The notes: a model not told the origin generated them from the sequence alone. 64,000 nucleotides of DNA from Calothrix sp. NIES-2100 (GCF_002368195.1 NZ_AP018178.1:1248238-1312237), one strand, 5' to 3'. Shown: positions 9,435-17,974, numbered from the stretch's first letter. Numbers and translations: made by a program.

Positions 9435-9680
9435 CGGTTTATAGGATCAACAAAAGTCGCCTCCAGGCGAGGCTCTAACCCAAATTTTTCGGTAGCGATC
9501 ACTCCTTCTTTGATATCAAGACTGCTATCAACAACTTTCTCTGCCGGACTGACAAAATCGTCCTCGATAAAACCACCTTTACCGCTTTGACAAGTGCGTC
9601 AGGAAATTCCTGCCCCTCTTTGCGTCACAGAGGGGTTGGCGAGAAGTTCATCGAACTCACGTTGTCTTATTAGTTAATTG
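9419..9680 (-). pseudogene. Remnant coding frame, unrecognised
   Basis: On the minus strand, one reading frame stays open for about 60 codons (9419-9598) and continues in the same frame past a single TGA (9599-9601) for about 25 more codons. It encodes segments such as GKGGFIEDDFVSPAEKVVDS and FGLEPRLEATFVDPINRQFD. The composition looks protein-like, but there is no start codon and I do not recognise the family. It is best read as the decayed 3' end of a gene. A GC-rich hairpin (CCCCTCT at 9613 with AGAGGGG at 9629) sits inside it. Confidence 0.35.
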
Positions 9681-9804
9681 GGGCAGTAGCGATCCAATAA
9701 TATTTTTGTAGTGGGGACTTTAGCCTTTAAGAACAGGACTAAAGTCCTCACAACAAACTTGTTCAGTATGTCCATTTAAATGGACATAATATTACCCTTA
9801 GTAA

Positions 9805-10329
9805 TTAGGCAGAAACCAAACGGCGTAAAGATTCAGCACGGCGTTTAGCAGTAGAATTATTTGGTGCAAATTTGAGGGCTTCTTCGTAAGTTTGTAGCGC
9901 CTGTGTGGTTAATTTTTTCCGCTCATAAGCATGAGCAAGATTATTGAGCGCTGTCACATAGTCAGGTTTGATTTTTAGGGCTTCTTTGTACTGACGAATT
10001 GCTAAATCATATTGCTCTTGGGCAAAGTAAACATAACCTAGCCCATTGTAAATAGGAGCAGTATTTTCTTCACCCTCTTCTGTCGCCGCTTTGAGAGCTT
10101 GTTGAAACAGGGTAATTGCTTGGGAATAGATTTTCTTTTGCGAATAAATACTGCCTAACTCGTAATATTCTTGAGTTGTACCCTTGTCTTTACTCAACTT
10201 ATTTTTTAATCGGGACAAGGAATTTTCAATCCGACGGGTTTTGAAAATTTGACTAAAAATAGTCACAACTGCAAAGGCGAGTATGGCTACGAAAACCGAG
10301 AGATAAACAACCGCTAGACTGTTATCCAT
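9805..10329 (-). CDS. ycf37: TPR protein with N-terminal membrane anchor, Ycf37-like
   Basis: 174 residues. A single hydrophobic helix (about residues 6-28) is followed by a basic linker. Tetratricopeptide repeats then run from about residue 53 to 160, with the pattern YNGLGYVYFAQEQYDLAIRQ and ALNNLAHAYERK. Length and layout match cyanobacterial Ycf37, a thylakoid-anchored TPR protein that helps photosystem I assembly and stability. Assignment rests on architecture and size, so another small membrane-anchored TPR protein remains possible. The gene is monocistronic and followed by an intergenic stretch rich in foldback repeats. Confidence 0.65.
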   Translation of the reverse strand: MDNSLAVVYLSVFVAILAFAVVTIFSQIFKTRRIENSLSRLKNKLSKDKGTTQEYYELGSIYSQKKIYSQAITLFQQALKAATEEGEENTAPIYNGLGYVYFAQEQYDLAIRQYKEALKIKPDYVTALNNLAHAYERKKLTTQALQTYEEALKFAPNNSTAKRRAESLRRLVSA

Positions 10330-10404
10330 TGTCTTGAAATAGGAGATGATAAAGAGTCTTCTTATTTATTATCAGCTGCAAGGGGACTGGGGGTCAGAGG
10401 CGAC

Positions 10405-10446
10405 GGTTGACGGTTGACGGTTGACTGTTAACTGTTGACTGTTGAC
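10405..10446. repeat. Six-copy heptamer short tandem repeat (GGTTGAC / TGTTGAC)
   Basis: Six consecutive 7-bp units: three GGTTGAC, then TGTTAAC, then two TGTTGAC. This is a classic short tandemly repeated repetitive (STRR) sequence of heterocystous cyanobacteria. It lies just downstream of the solute-binding protein gene. Confidence 0.9.
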
Positions 10447-10450
10447 CAAA

Positions 10451-11323
10451 TTATGGTAAACCCCAATATTGAGCGCGTTGCTTGAGCCAACCTTCGGCTA
10501 TGTAACGTGCGATCGCTCCATTTACCCGTAGTCTTAAATCATCGTACTGCAATCCCTTGGGCATGGCTACAGATAAAGGTGCTGTGGATAGTTTGTTTGG
10601 CAATAGCCGATACTGGGGATATTGTTGCACCCAACCGCTGAGAATGCTCGCATCGGCGGCAAAGGCTTGCACTTGTCCAGTTTCTATTTGCGATCGCCCT
10701 TCTTCATAGGAACTTACTCCTACTAATTCAGCATTGGGCACATAGTACCTGACATCAGCAATCGTACTAGATTGTTTGAGGACGGCGATTTTGCGGTTTG
10801 CTAAATCTTTTATCTGCTGAATTCCAGTATCTTTTACAACCAGATAACTACCATCATAGTAGTAAGGAACACTGAAACTAACTAAGCGAGAGCGTGACTC
10901 TGTGGCTGTGACTCTGGCAATAGCAAAGTCAACTTTATTGTTTAAGACTACAGATAAGCGATCGCGGTTGGCTACGGGTTGTAACTTCACAGCATCTGCT
11001 TTACCTAACAAGTCACCTGCTAAACGCTGTGCTAAGTCAATTTCCAAACCTTGCAAATTCCCGTTGCTATCTCTAAATGCCAACGGACGCAAATTATCTT
11101 TTACCGCAATAGTTAAATAGCCTCGCCGCTGAATTTCTGGCATTTCGGCGGCAGATGCAATTGATCCTGTGCCTAGAAAGCAACAGCAAACAATCAATAA
11201 TAAAGATAAAAGGTAAAGGATAAAGGATGAAAACCCGAATTGCTGCCAGACACCCATTCTTTTTAGTACAGTGTCTTTGTGCCAGCCCCCAAATTTATTT
11301 ATGGGGTATACTTCAGCCTTCAT
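10451..11323 (-). CDS. Family-3 periplasmic solute-binding protein (polar amino-acid type)
   Basis: The ORF is 290 residues from 11323. An internal ATG at 11257 gives MGVWQQFGFSSFILYLLSLL, a normal signal peptide ending near GSIASAAE, and is the likelier start. The mature part begins MPEIQRRGYLTIAVKDNLRP and contains GLEIDLAQRLAGDL, the ligand-binding signature of the SBP_bac_3 family used by amino-acid ABC importers. No permease or ATPase gene is next to it, so it either supplies a transporter encoded elsewhere or acts as an orphan sensor. The sequence upstream of 11323 is 7-bp repeat DNA, which argues that the extra N-terminal codons are not used. Confidence 0.85.
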   Translation of the reverse strand: MKAEVYPINKFGGWHKDTVLKRMGVWQQFGFSSFILYLLSLLLIVCCCFLGTGSIASAAEMPEIQRRGYLTIAVKDNLRPLAFRDSNGNLQGLEIDLAQRLAGDLLGKADAVKLQPVANRDRLSVVLNNKVDFAIARVTATESRSRLVSFSVPYYYDGSYLVVKDTGIQQIKDLANRKIAVLKQSSTIADVRYYVPNAELVGVSSYEEGRSQIETGQVQAFAADASILSGWVQQYPQYRLLPNKLSTAPLSVAMPKGLQYDDLRLRVNGAIARYIAEGWLKQRAQYWGLP

Positions 11324-11353
11324 ACTTCATACTTCATCCTTTATCCTTTATCC
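11319..11353. repeat. Heptamer repeats TTCATAC / TTTATCC
   Basis: Five adjacent 7-bp units (TTCATAC twice, TTCATCC, TTTATCC twice) fill the gap between the solute-binding protein and rplT and run into the last codon of rplT. Confidence 0.8.
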
Positions 11354-11704
11354 GTTAACTTGGCTTGCCAATTCCGCGATTTTGCTAAAGCTAGCTGGAT
11401 CGACAACTGCTAATTGTGCCAACATTTTGCGATTAAGTTGGATATCAGCTTTCTTCAGGTTGCCGATGAGCTTGCTGTAACTCAAACCATGTTCCCTTGA
11501 AGCAGCGTTGATGCGGGCGATCCAGAGGCGACGGAAATCGCGCTTTTTCTTTTTGCGATCGCGATAAGCACTCCGTAGTGCCTTCATTACTTGTTGGTTA
11601 GCGGTTCTAAACAAAGTTGAGTGGGAACCGCGAAAACCTTTAGCTAGTTTGAGAATTTTATTGCGGCGTTTACGAGCTACGTTACCGCGTTTTACCCGTG
11701 TCAT
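11348..11704 (-). CDS. rplT: 50S ribosomal protein L20
   Basis: 118 residues, the standard L20 length. It starts [20 protein letters not shown] and contains [24 protein letters not shown] basic helices and LWIARINAA, all conserved in L20. It binds 23S rRNA early in large-subunit assembly. It lies 21 bp downstream of rpmI on the same strand, the usual order. In many bacteria L20 also represses its own operon by binding the leader RNA. Here the leader region contains an unusual inverted-repeat element (12028-12307). Confidence 0.98.
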   Translation of the reverse strand: MTRVKRGNVARKRRNKILKLAKGFRGSHSTLFRTANQQVMKALRSAYRDRKKKKRDFRRLWIARINAASREHGLSYSKLIGNLKKADIQLNRKMLAQLAVVDPASFSKIAELASQVNG

Positions 11705-11725
11705 AAATTAATTTTCCTGAAAAAG

Positions 11726-11923
11726 TTACAAATAGGGGAGCATCAAACGTACATTATCTGCGTCGCGTTCGTCCACAATTGCTGTCTTGGACAAGTTACG
11801 CTTCTTCTTGGTTGTTTTGTGCTCTAAAAGGTGGTTTTTGAAAGCTTTACGACGCACGATTTTGCCTGTGCCGGTGGCACGGAATCGCTTCGCCGCTGCT
11901 TTACGAGTTTTGAGTTTAGGCAT
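11726..11923 (-). CDS. rpmI: 50S ribosomal protein L35
   Basis: The conserved protein begins at the ATG at 11923 ([20 protein letters not shown]) and is 65 residues, the family norm. An in-frame extension to 11953 would add 10 residues with no similarity to L35 and is rejected. It is a small, very basic protein of the large ribosomal subunit, co-transcribed with rplT. Confidence 0.97.
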   Translation of the reverse strand: MPKLKTRKAAAKRFRATGTGKIVRRKAFKNHLLEHKTTKKKRNLSKTAIVDERDADNVRLMLPYL

Positions 11924-12027
11924 GGTTTGGCTCTGATCGACACAATCCATCATTATATACTAAGCGAATCGAATTGCACGAGCCAAAGAGTTCGACTGGG
12001 TATTTACACCCCACCCGTATCGGCACG

Positions 12028-12307
12028 ACTTATAGGATGCTGCTGGCGAATCAGGGGTAATACCCCTCGCTGATCCCGAAATCCCGCCGTCACCATAGAA
12101 TGGTGCGGCTAATCAAACAAAGCCACCTTCGTGGGCTGAATTTTCTTAGCCCACGTACGACGGAGTCGTTCCCGAAGGGTAGGTGGGCTTTGTAGTGATA
12201 GCCCCAGGCTGGAAGCCTGCGGGCGTTATTTCGGGTAAGCGAGAGAACAGTGTATATCGGTATTGAGTAGTCAAACCCACAATTCGCCAGCAGCATCCTT
12301 ATAGAAG
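12028..12307. mobile_element. Foldback element with 17-bp inverted ends, possible non-autonomous IS200/IS605 (PATE-like) relic
   Basis: A perfect 17-bp inverted repeat (GGATGCTGCTGGCGAAT and its complement) flanks about 235 bp. ACTTATA and TATAGAAGT outside the repeat extend the pairing imperfectly. The interior holds a strong hairpin (GTGGGCT and AGCCCAC separated by 10 nt) and a GC-rich stem (CCCAGGCTGGAAGCCTG). These palindromes resemble sequences that accompany TnpB-type IS elements in cyanobacteria, but no transposase is present. It sits within the 5' side of the rpmI-rplT operon, so it could be transcribed as part of the leader. The element type is my inference. A structured regulatory RNA is the main alternative. 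Confidence 0.5.
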
Positions 12308-12784
12308 TCGGGGAATCTGACCATCAGTTTAATCTAGACCTTGCCCTCAAGGGCGGGGTAGAGAATTACTATTGTGGACAATATCACGAGCCATTGCCGC
12401 CTCATAACCGCTAAAACCTGCTGATCGCAGTTGGTAACGTTGTCAGCTTGGCATTGCATATTTGCGGGATGGCAAGATGCCCAACCTACAACAATCATCC
12501 CTATTTTAGGCAAGGCCGTCAGCTTAATCTCAAGAAATTTTCAAATTTCCCTAAATAAAGTTGCATAAAATCTTAAATCCCTCGTACATAAATACAGAAA
12601 CACAGTTATCAGCTTTTTTCAAAAGTGTATGATATGCCAATTTAAAATTTTTTCCTAATTTTCTATTGAGCGTATTATTTAGAGATAAAGGCTATAGTTC
12701 CATCTGCTTAAACATTCATAAAATTCAAACAGTCGCAATGGATGTTGTGATACCTGTGGACAGAATCTAACAAAGGAGTAATAC
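12308..12784. other. Intergenic region with GC-rich repeats
   Basis: No gene was found. It contains CTTGCCCTCAAGGGCGGGG near 12340, a palindrome often seen at the ends of IS200/IS605-like elements. It also contains a hairpin GGCAAGATGCC near 12470 of a kind that is highly iterated in cyanobacteria. The last 200 bp are AT-rich and probably hold the promoter of the methyltransferase gene at 12785. Confidence 0.45.
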
Positions 12785-13567
12785 ATGATTTCAGTACAAC
12801 CAACACAAACAAAAGCCGATATATTTAATAGGATAATAGTATTTACTTATGGTGTATTTTCCTATGCAATATTTTTTGTAACAATAATATATACTGCGGG
12901 ATTCTTGGGTAATATATTTGTTCCGAAATCTATTGATTCGACACCGCAATCACCTTTATTATCTGCCTTACTTATAAACGGGGGATTACTTGGTTTGTTT
13001 GCTATTCAACATAGTGTAATGGCACGCCAAGGATTTAAACAGTGGTGGACAAAATTTATTAACAAAGCAGCAGAACGAAGCACTTATGTACTTTTTTCTA
13101 GTTTGGCACTCATGTTTTTATTCTGGCAATGGCAGCCCATAGGGGGTGTAATCTGGAATATTCAAAATCAAGTTGGACAATTGATGTTATGGTTACTTTT
13201 TGGTATTGGTTGGTTAATTTTGTTTTTAAGTACATTTTTAATTAACCACTTTGATTTATTTGGACTCCGACAAGTTTATCTATACTTACAGGGTAAAGAA
13301 TACACTCAGTTAAAATTTAAAACTCCTTGGCTATACAATTATGTTCGTCATCCACTTTATGTAGGTTGGTTATTAATATTTTGGTCAACACCAAAAATGA
13401 CTGCGGCTCATCTAGTATTTGCTCTACTCACGACGATCTATATTTTAGTTGCGATTCAATTTGAGGAACGAGATCTAATTAACATCTATGGTGAAGCTTA
13501 CACTACTTACCGTCAACGTGTACCGATGCTAATTCCCTTCAGGAAAAAACAACACAGTTTGAAGTAA
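12785..13567 (+). CDS. mddA: Membrane methyltransferase of the NnrU/ICMT family, MddA-like
   Basis: 260 residues with about six hydrophobic segments. The C-terminal block YNYVRHPLYVGWLLIFWSTP and FEERDLINIYGEAYTTYRQR is the S-adenosylmethionine-binding signature of the isoprenylcysteine carboxyl methyltransferase fold. The N-terminal FAIQHSVMARQGFKQWW is typical of the NnrU-like branch. That branch includes methanethiol S-methyltransferase MddA, which makes dimethyl sulfide from methanethiol. The start is well supported by CAAAGGAGTAATAC just upstream. The MddA identity is a family-level inference, and the substrate could differ. The gene is AT-rich and stands alone between repeat regions. 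Confidence 0.7.
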   Translation: MISVQPTQTKADIFNRIIVFTYGVFSYAIFFVTIIYTAGFLGNIFVPKSIDSTPQSPLLSALLINGGLLGLFAIQHSVMARQGFKQWWTKFINKAAERSTYVLFSSLALMFLFWQWQPIGGVIWNIQNQVGQLMLWLLFGIGWLILFLSTFLINHFDLFGLRQVYLYLQGKEYTQLKFKTPWLYNYVRHPLYVGWLLIFWSTPKMTAAHLVFALLTTIYILVAIQFEERDLINIYGEAYTTYRQRVPMLIPFRKKQHSLK

Positions 13568-13628
13568 ATACGACGATAAGAGAACGTGTTGCGGAAATTT
13601 TCATTGAAAGTCGGTGGGGTGCGGTTTA

Positions 13629-13793
13629 AGAGGTTGTTTTAAAAGTGATTGGCTGTGATTATAAGTACTTTCAGATCCCCCCTAGCCCCCCTTAAAAAGG
13701 GGGGAACTGGACTCAAAGTCCCCCTTAATAAGGGGGATAATGGGGGATCTAGAATTTTTTGCTACCGACGACAGAACTTTTCAAACATCCTCT
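13629..13793. repeat. Foldback element, copy 1 of two tandem 165-bp units
   Basis: The unit has terminal inverted repeats (AGAGGTTGTTTTAAAAGTG at the left, ACTTTTCAAACATCCTCT at the right, imperfect). It also has internal inverted blocks (GATCCCCCCTAGCCCCCCTT and its near complement). It ends ACCGACGACAG...TTCAAACATCCTCT. It is MITE-like, with no coding capacity. The next copy starts two bases later in the same orientation. Confidence 0.75.
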
Positions 13794-13794
13794 A

Positions 13795-13959
13795 AGAGGG
13801 TGTTTGAAAAGTGGTTGGCTGTGATTTTAAGCACTAGCTGATCCCCCCTAGCCCCCCTTAAAAAGGAGGGAAAACCTATTGAAGTCCCCCTTTTTAAGGG
13901 GGATTTAGGGGGATCTAAAACGTTTTGTTACCGACGACAGGACTTTTCAAACATCCTCT
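13795..13959. repeat. Foldback element, copy 2 of two tandem 165-bp units
   Basis: Same length and order of motifs as copy 1, with base substitutions spread throughout. Its left end, AGAGGGTGTTTGAAAAGT, pairs well with its right end, ACTTTTCAAACATCCTCT. The spacing of one base between the copies suggests tandem duplication or insertion of one element at the end of the other. Confidence 0.75.
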
Positions 13960-13984
13960 AAAGTGCGCCCCGCCGACTTGGGGC

Positions 13985-14980
13985 TTAAGAAACTTTTGCT
14001 TTTGGATCTAAGACAATTTGTGTTCCAGATGTATTGACATGATAAGTCCAAGATTGGTCTTTTACCTTGACGATTACTTCCCAACCTTCAACGGGTTGAT
14101 AAATCTCTGCACAGACTTCGCCAAAATTGAAATGACACTGGTTTCCAAAGGTTTTGGCTGTAGCTTGGGTAATTTGTAAATTCGCAACTGCAACCCCAGA
14201 ACGTTTGGCGGCATCGGTTAAAATTTTATTAGCGATCGCTCTGGGTAATGTCACATTTCCCGATGCATTAATTTTCGGGTCTAAAACTATTTGCGAACCG
14301 GATTTATTCACATGGTAAGTCCAAGATTGGTCTTTTACTTGAACAATTACCTCCCAGCCAGCAACCGGATTATACTCCTTAGTGCAGATTTCGCCAAAGT
14401 TGAATTCGCAGGGATTTCCAAAGGTTTTGGTTGTAGCTTGGGTGATTTTTAAATTCGCAACTGCGACTCCAGAACGTTTGGCGGCATCGGTTAAAATTTT
14501 ATTAGCGATCGCTCTGGGTAAAGTAACATTTCCCGATGCATTAATTTTTGGATCTAAAACAAGTTGGGAACCGAATTGATTGCTATGGTAAGTCCAAGAT
14601 TGGTCTTTTACCTGAACAATTACTTCCCAACCCTTGATAGGCCTGTATTCCCGCGTACAAACTTCGCCAAACTGGAAAATACAGGGATTACTAAAGGTTT
14701 TGGCTGTAGCTTGGGTAATTTTCAAATCCGCGATCGCTACTCTAGAACGTTGGGAAGCATCATTGAGTATGGCTCTAGCAACGGCTCTTGGCAGTCTTTG
14801 GCTATTTTGAACGTTTTGGGCTAATTGTACCTTTGTGGCTATAGGAGCAGCAGTAGCAAGATTGTTAGCAGTCAATCCCATTCCATATAGCAGGCTGGTT
14901 AACGCCAAAGTCAATACCACGCTTTGCGGAAAATAACGGGCGACATTAATTGAATGAGATAGTTTATCTATGCATTTCAT
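13985..14980 (-). CDS. Secreted protein of three 91-residue repeats, unknown function
   Basis: 331 residues. A signal peptide is likely (hydrophobic core residues 20-36, then ATAAPIAT). Three near-identical repeats begin at L63, L154 and L245, a 91-residue period. Each consists of LPRAIANKILTDAAKRSGVA, then a KITQAT strand, a cysteine pair 8 residues apart (C100/C108, C191/C199, C282/C290), then GWEVIVQVKDQSWTYHVN and a final VLDPK. The two cysteines could form one disulfide per repeat, fitting a periplasmic or extracellular location. The pattern of helix, then strands with an aromatic SWTYH, is somewhat like PepSY or cystatin-type folds, but I cannot assign it. The strong similarity of repeats 1-3 at DNA level implies recent internal duplication. 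Confidence 0.75.
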   Translation of the reverse strand: MKCIDKLSHSINVARYFPQSVVLTLALTSLLYGMGLTANNLATAAPIATKVQLAQNVQNSQRLPRAVARAILNDASQRSRVAIADLKITQATAKTFSNPCIFQFGEVCTREYRPIKGWEVIVQVKDQSWTYHSNQFGSQLVLDPKINASGNVTLPRAIANKILTDAAKRSGVAVANLKITQATTKTFGNPCEFNFGEICTKEYNPVAGWEVIVQVKDQSWTYHVNKSGSQIVLDPKINASGNVTLPRAIANKILTDAAKRSGVAVANLQITQATAKTFGNQCHFNFGEVCAEIYQPVEGWEVIVKVKDQSWTYHVNTSGTQIVLDPKAKVS

Positions 14981-14999
14981 AGTCTTATCACCTTGAGAA

Positions 15000-15505
15000 T
15001 TGAATAATTAATTTCGCTACTAATACCAATTCTCCCGAATTTACACTTAAAAATGACTAATTTTTTCCACCTTGGCATCATACCCGGTGGTAGGCTGTGG
15101 CTCATTCCAGTTTACTAAATATTAAGTGCAACTTCATGGTGAATTGCTATCAGATATCGCTTTCAAAAGAGGATATTTTGTTTGACGTTGCACTTGCGAT
15201 TCAGTTTCCGAGGAATTAATTTTACGTAAATTTTGCTTGAGACTGCTCACGGTGACAAGGGCGGGGAGACCCATACGTGTCAACTTAACGTGAAACCCTT
15301 GCCAAGATGTGATTTGAGACAAAATCACGTACAACCAAGATCCGCGCTACCCCACCCCGGCTTTGCTGACGCAAAACCTCCCCTCCCCGCTTGCGGGGAG
15401 GGGATTGAGGGGTGGGGTAAAATGCCTGTGGAATAAGCGTTTTGACTTAAGTTGACACAGGTGGGGTCTCCCCCACCCCTACAATTGATGTGTGTTTTGT
15501 CAGTG
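15000..15505. repeat. Intergenic region with a MITE-like element bounded by IS4-type ends
   Basis: From 15271 to 15458 the sequence is bounded by CCATACGTGTCAACTTAACG on the left and CTTAAGTTGACAC on the right. Both resemble the terminal repeats of the IS4-family element at 25170-26582. The left 28 bp recur exactly, inverted, at 26702-26729. The interior contains a GC-rich hairpin (CTCCCCTCCCCGC...GCGGGGAGGGG) and no coding sequence. Short ORFs across this stretch are not convincing. Confidence 0.6.
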
Positions 15506-17974
15506 TCAATTAAGCACCGTTGCTAAAGAAAGCACGCATTCGGGAAATTGGCGCTTTAAGGCGGGGAATACTGGACAAGGTGCTTGTTCTTGTAAATTCT
15601 CTGGTTTACTCCATGTGAAAGGTGCTTTTTGCGCCGCAGACATCCACAACAAACGCTTGGCTCTTGTCATCGCCACATAAAGTAAACGGTACTCTTCCGC
15701 AGTTTTGAGGTGTTTGGCTACTTCCCAAGCTTGAGACACTTCTGGTATACGCGATTCATTGTGTAAAGCCGCACGCACTTGGGCGCGAGCAACTTCTGAT
15801 AAGGTAAAGTTGCCTAAAAACTGGCTTTGGGGTGGAACCCAAAATCGACCGGGAATTAAGTTTTCATGGAGAAAGGGAAGGAAAACATAGTCCCAATCTA
15901 GCCCTTTGGCTTTGTGCATGGTAATAATTGTTAGCTGACCATTACGGGTGTAACGTGCTTCTAAATCTTCTGTTTCTACAGCTTCAAATCGTTCGGAACT
16001 GACTATTTCACTTAAAGCTGATAACATCGCGCCCATTGAACTATTACCAGCTATTTGTTGATTTACCCGTTCTGCGAGTTTGTCAGCAGTTGCTAGTTCT
16101 GCTTGATCGTAATTTAACGTCAAAGCCAAAAAGGAAATTAGCTGATAAATTGGCAATTCCAAGCGGGCGCGGAGTAAACTACGACATAAATGTGCAGCTT
16201 TTTGTACTGTTTCAGATTGGGGTGGTGTTAAAGGGCCGGGATATAAAAACTCTTCTGGTAAACTAGCAAGAGCATTTAAGTCTTGGGTAGGAATTAACTG
16301 ACGTTCTACTAATACCTCAAGTGCAGCTTTTAGGTAATCTGGGGAATGAGGGCGATCGCAAAATTGCATTAATGCCAAAATTTCTTGGGGAATCTGGGAA
16401 CGGCGATCGCGTTCTCCAACATCGTAAAGTGTAATTTGATGCTCTTTACATATAGGTTCTAGGGCTTCGGCTAACCATCTTCCTTGGCGATTTTCCCGCA
16501 CTAACACTGCTGCACTCACTTTTGAGGGGTCTGGTGTAAATAACTCAATCACCCGCTTTGACAGTAATTCTACGGTATGATGAATATCACGGGGAGTATA
16601 AAGTTCTAATCCCCTTCCCACTGCTGCGGGGTTAGCATCTTGTTGGGGATCGCCAGTGTCTACAGGACGAATTCTCTGGGGACGGAAGGGAAGCGAAGAA
16701 ATCGAGTCATGGGATGATTGTTGCAGCTTGACTCCGTAAAAATTATTGATCCATTCCAAAGTAAAGTTCGCCGCTTCAATAATAATTCGCGTACTCCGCC
16801 CAGCTTGATCCATTGTTGCTAATTTACGCAGGCGATCGCACTGGGCGCAAAATTGCCGAAAATAAATCGGATCGGCTGGGGTGAAGGTGGAGTTAATCGC
16901 CTGGTTGGGGTCGCCAACGCGGACTAGGTTGATGGGGGATGAGGAAGACGGGGAGACAGAGAGAGGGGGAGACGCGGGGACAGAACTCGACCTGTCTCCG
17001 TGTCCCTGTGTCTCCATATCTTCTACTAAATCACTCGCCAAAATTTCTAATAATTTCGTCTGCAATGGGCTAGAATCTTGGGCTTCGTCTTCAAAGACGG
17101 CGAAAACTTGGTTTTGCTCAATGCGGCGGGCGCTGTCGTTTTCTAGCACTCGCAAGGCGGCTAAAATCATGTCATCGTAGTCGATGAAGTCACGCGATCG
17201 CATTAAGTTTTGATATTCCTGATACAAACCTGCGGCTACACTTAAAATTGCGTATGCATCTACGGTTTGTTGACTCCATTTTTGTAAATCTTCTGGTGAT
17301 AAACCAGAACTTTTGGCTTCATGAATGACTGTAGTTGCTAAGTCTGGTAAGACTTCTGTCCTGAGTACCGATTGACGACGCAACCTTTCTGTCTCTTCGC
17401 CGTCAAATTGGCTACCTTCCAATAAGCGTAAATAACTATGTTGATTCTTGGCAATCCACTGTTCTACGGCTGTCCTGATGAAGCGGTGACTTTGGGTAGG
17501 CGTGATTAATGTGACATTTTCTAACTGCAACCCAGATAAGTCAGGATGGCGGTTGGCAATATTTAATGCTAGACCATGCAAAGTATAGACAACAAAACCT
17601 GTCTGGGGTAAAGATAAATCATCGCGTAAATATTTGCGGATTTTAGCTTTAATATTAGCAGCGGCGGAGCGTGTAAAGGTAACTACTACCAATTGGCGAC
17701 GGGAAAAAGTGCGAGAGAGGGCTTTTTGTTCATATTGACGAGCGATCGCGATCGCCGCCGCCGCCGCCATACCTGTGGATTTACCCGCACCAGGGACAGC
17801 CGAAACAGCCAAGGGGCCAGAGTTCCAATCAGCCATTTGCTGTTGTCCGGGACGCAAGCTATGGCGAATGCGAGCGATCGCTTCTTGGCGCAAAGTAGAA
17901 ACAGGTGATTTATCAGGTAATTCTGAGTGGAGAGATTCTTGTGTCACAGTATCAATAAAATTAGCGTCTGACAT
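15506..17974 (-). CDS. UvrD/Rep-like superfamily 1 ATP-dependent DNA helicase
   Basis: 822 residues from the ATG at 17974 (MSDANFIDTV); a start at 18028 would add 18 residues. The motifs of UvrD-type helicases are present. Walker A is VPGAGKST near residue 60. Motif II is FEDEAQDSSP, motif III-like VRVGDPNQAI, the conserved TMHKAKGLDWDYVF, and motif VI YVAMTRAKRLL. It unwinds DNA 3'-to-5' and probably acts in repair or restart. An unusual Ser/Pro/Gly-rich stretch between motifs II and III (coding bases about 16930-17020) is built from repetitive DNA and interrupts an otherwise conserved region. The gene is long and stands alone. Confidence 0.9.
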   Translation of the reverse strand: MSDANFIDTVTQESLHSELPDKSPVSTLRQEAIARIRHSLRPGQQQMADWNSGPLAVSAVPGAGKSTGMAAAAAIAIARQYEQKALSRTFSRRQLVVVTFTRSAAANIKAKIRKYLRDDLSLPQTGFVVYTLHGLALNIANRHPDLSGLQLENVTLITPTQSHRFIRTAVEQWIAKNQHSYLRLLEGSQFDGEETERLRRQSVLRTEVLPDLATTVIHEAKSSGLSPEDLQKWSQQTVDAYAILSVAAGLYQEYQNLMRSRDFIDYDDMILAALRVLENDSARRIEQNQVFAVFEDEAQDSSPLQTKLLEILASDLVEDMETQGHGDRSSSVPASPPLSVSPSSSSPINLVRVGDPNQAINSTFTPADPIYFRQFCAQCDRLRKLATMDQAGRSTRIIIEAANFTLEWINNFYGVKLQQSSHDSISSLPFRPQRIRPVDTGDPQQDANPAAVGRGLELYTPRDIHHTVELLSKRVIELFTPDPSKVSAAVLVRENRQGRWLAEALEPICKEHQITLYDVGERDRRSQIPQEILALMQFCDRPHSPDYLKAALEVLVERQLIPTQDLNALASLPEEFLYPGPLTPPQSETVQKAAHLCRSLLRARLELPIYQLISFLALTLNYDQAELATADKLAERVNQQIAGNSSMGAMLSALSEIVSSERFEAVETEDLEARYTRNGQLTIITMHKAKGLDWDYVFLPFLHENLIPGRFWVPPQSQFLGNFTLSEVARAQVRAALHNESRIPEVSQAWEVAKHLKTAEEYRLLYVAMTRAKRLLWMSAAQKAPFTWSKPENLQEQAPCPVFPALKRQFPECVLSLATVLN

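Noticed and set aside
10405..10446. Possible CRISPR-like repeat array
   Set aside because: The units are 7 bp and directly adjacent with no spacers, so it is a simple tandem repeat.
11954..12307. Possible tmRNA, RNase P RNA or 6S RNA upstream of rpmI because of strong structure
   Set aside because: None of the conserved core sequences of these RNAs (for example the tmRNA tag region or the RNase P GAAAGTCCGG type core) are visible; a mobile-element-like foldback fits better.
13965..13984. Hairpin GCCCC/GGGGC after the three-repeat protein as a terminator
   Set aside because: The stem is short (5 bp) and lacks a T-run on the relevant strand, so it is too weak to call.
15134..15334. 66-codon minus-strand frame in the intergenic region
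   Set aside because: It crosses the MITE-like end at 15271 and has no protein-like features or ribosome site.
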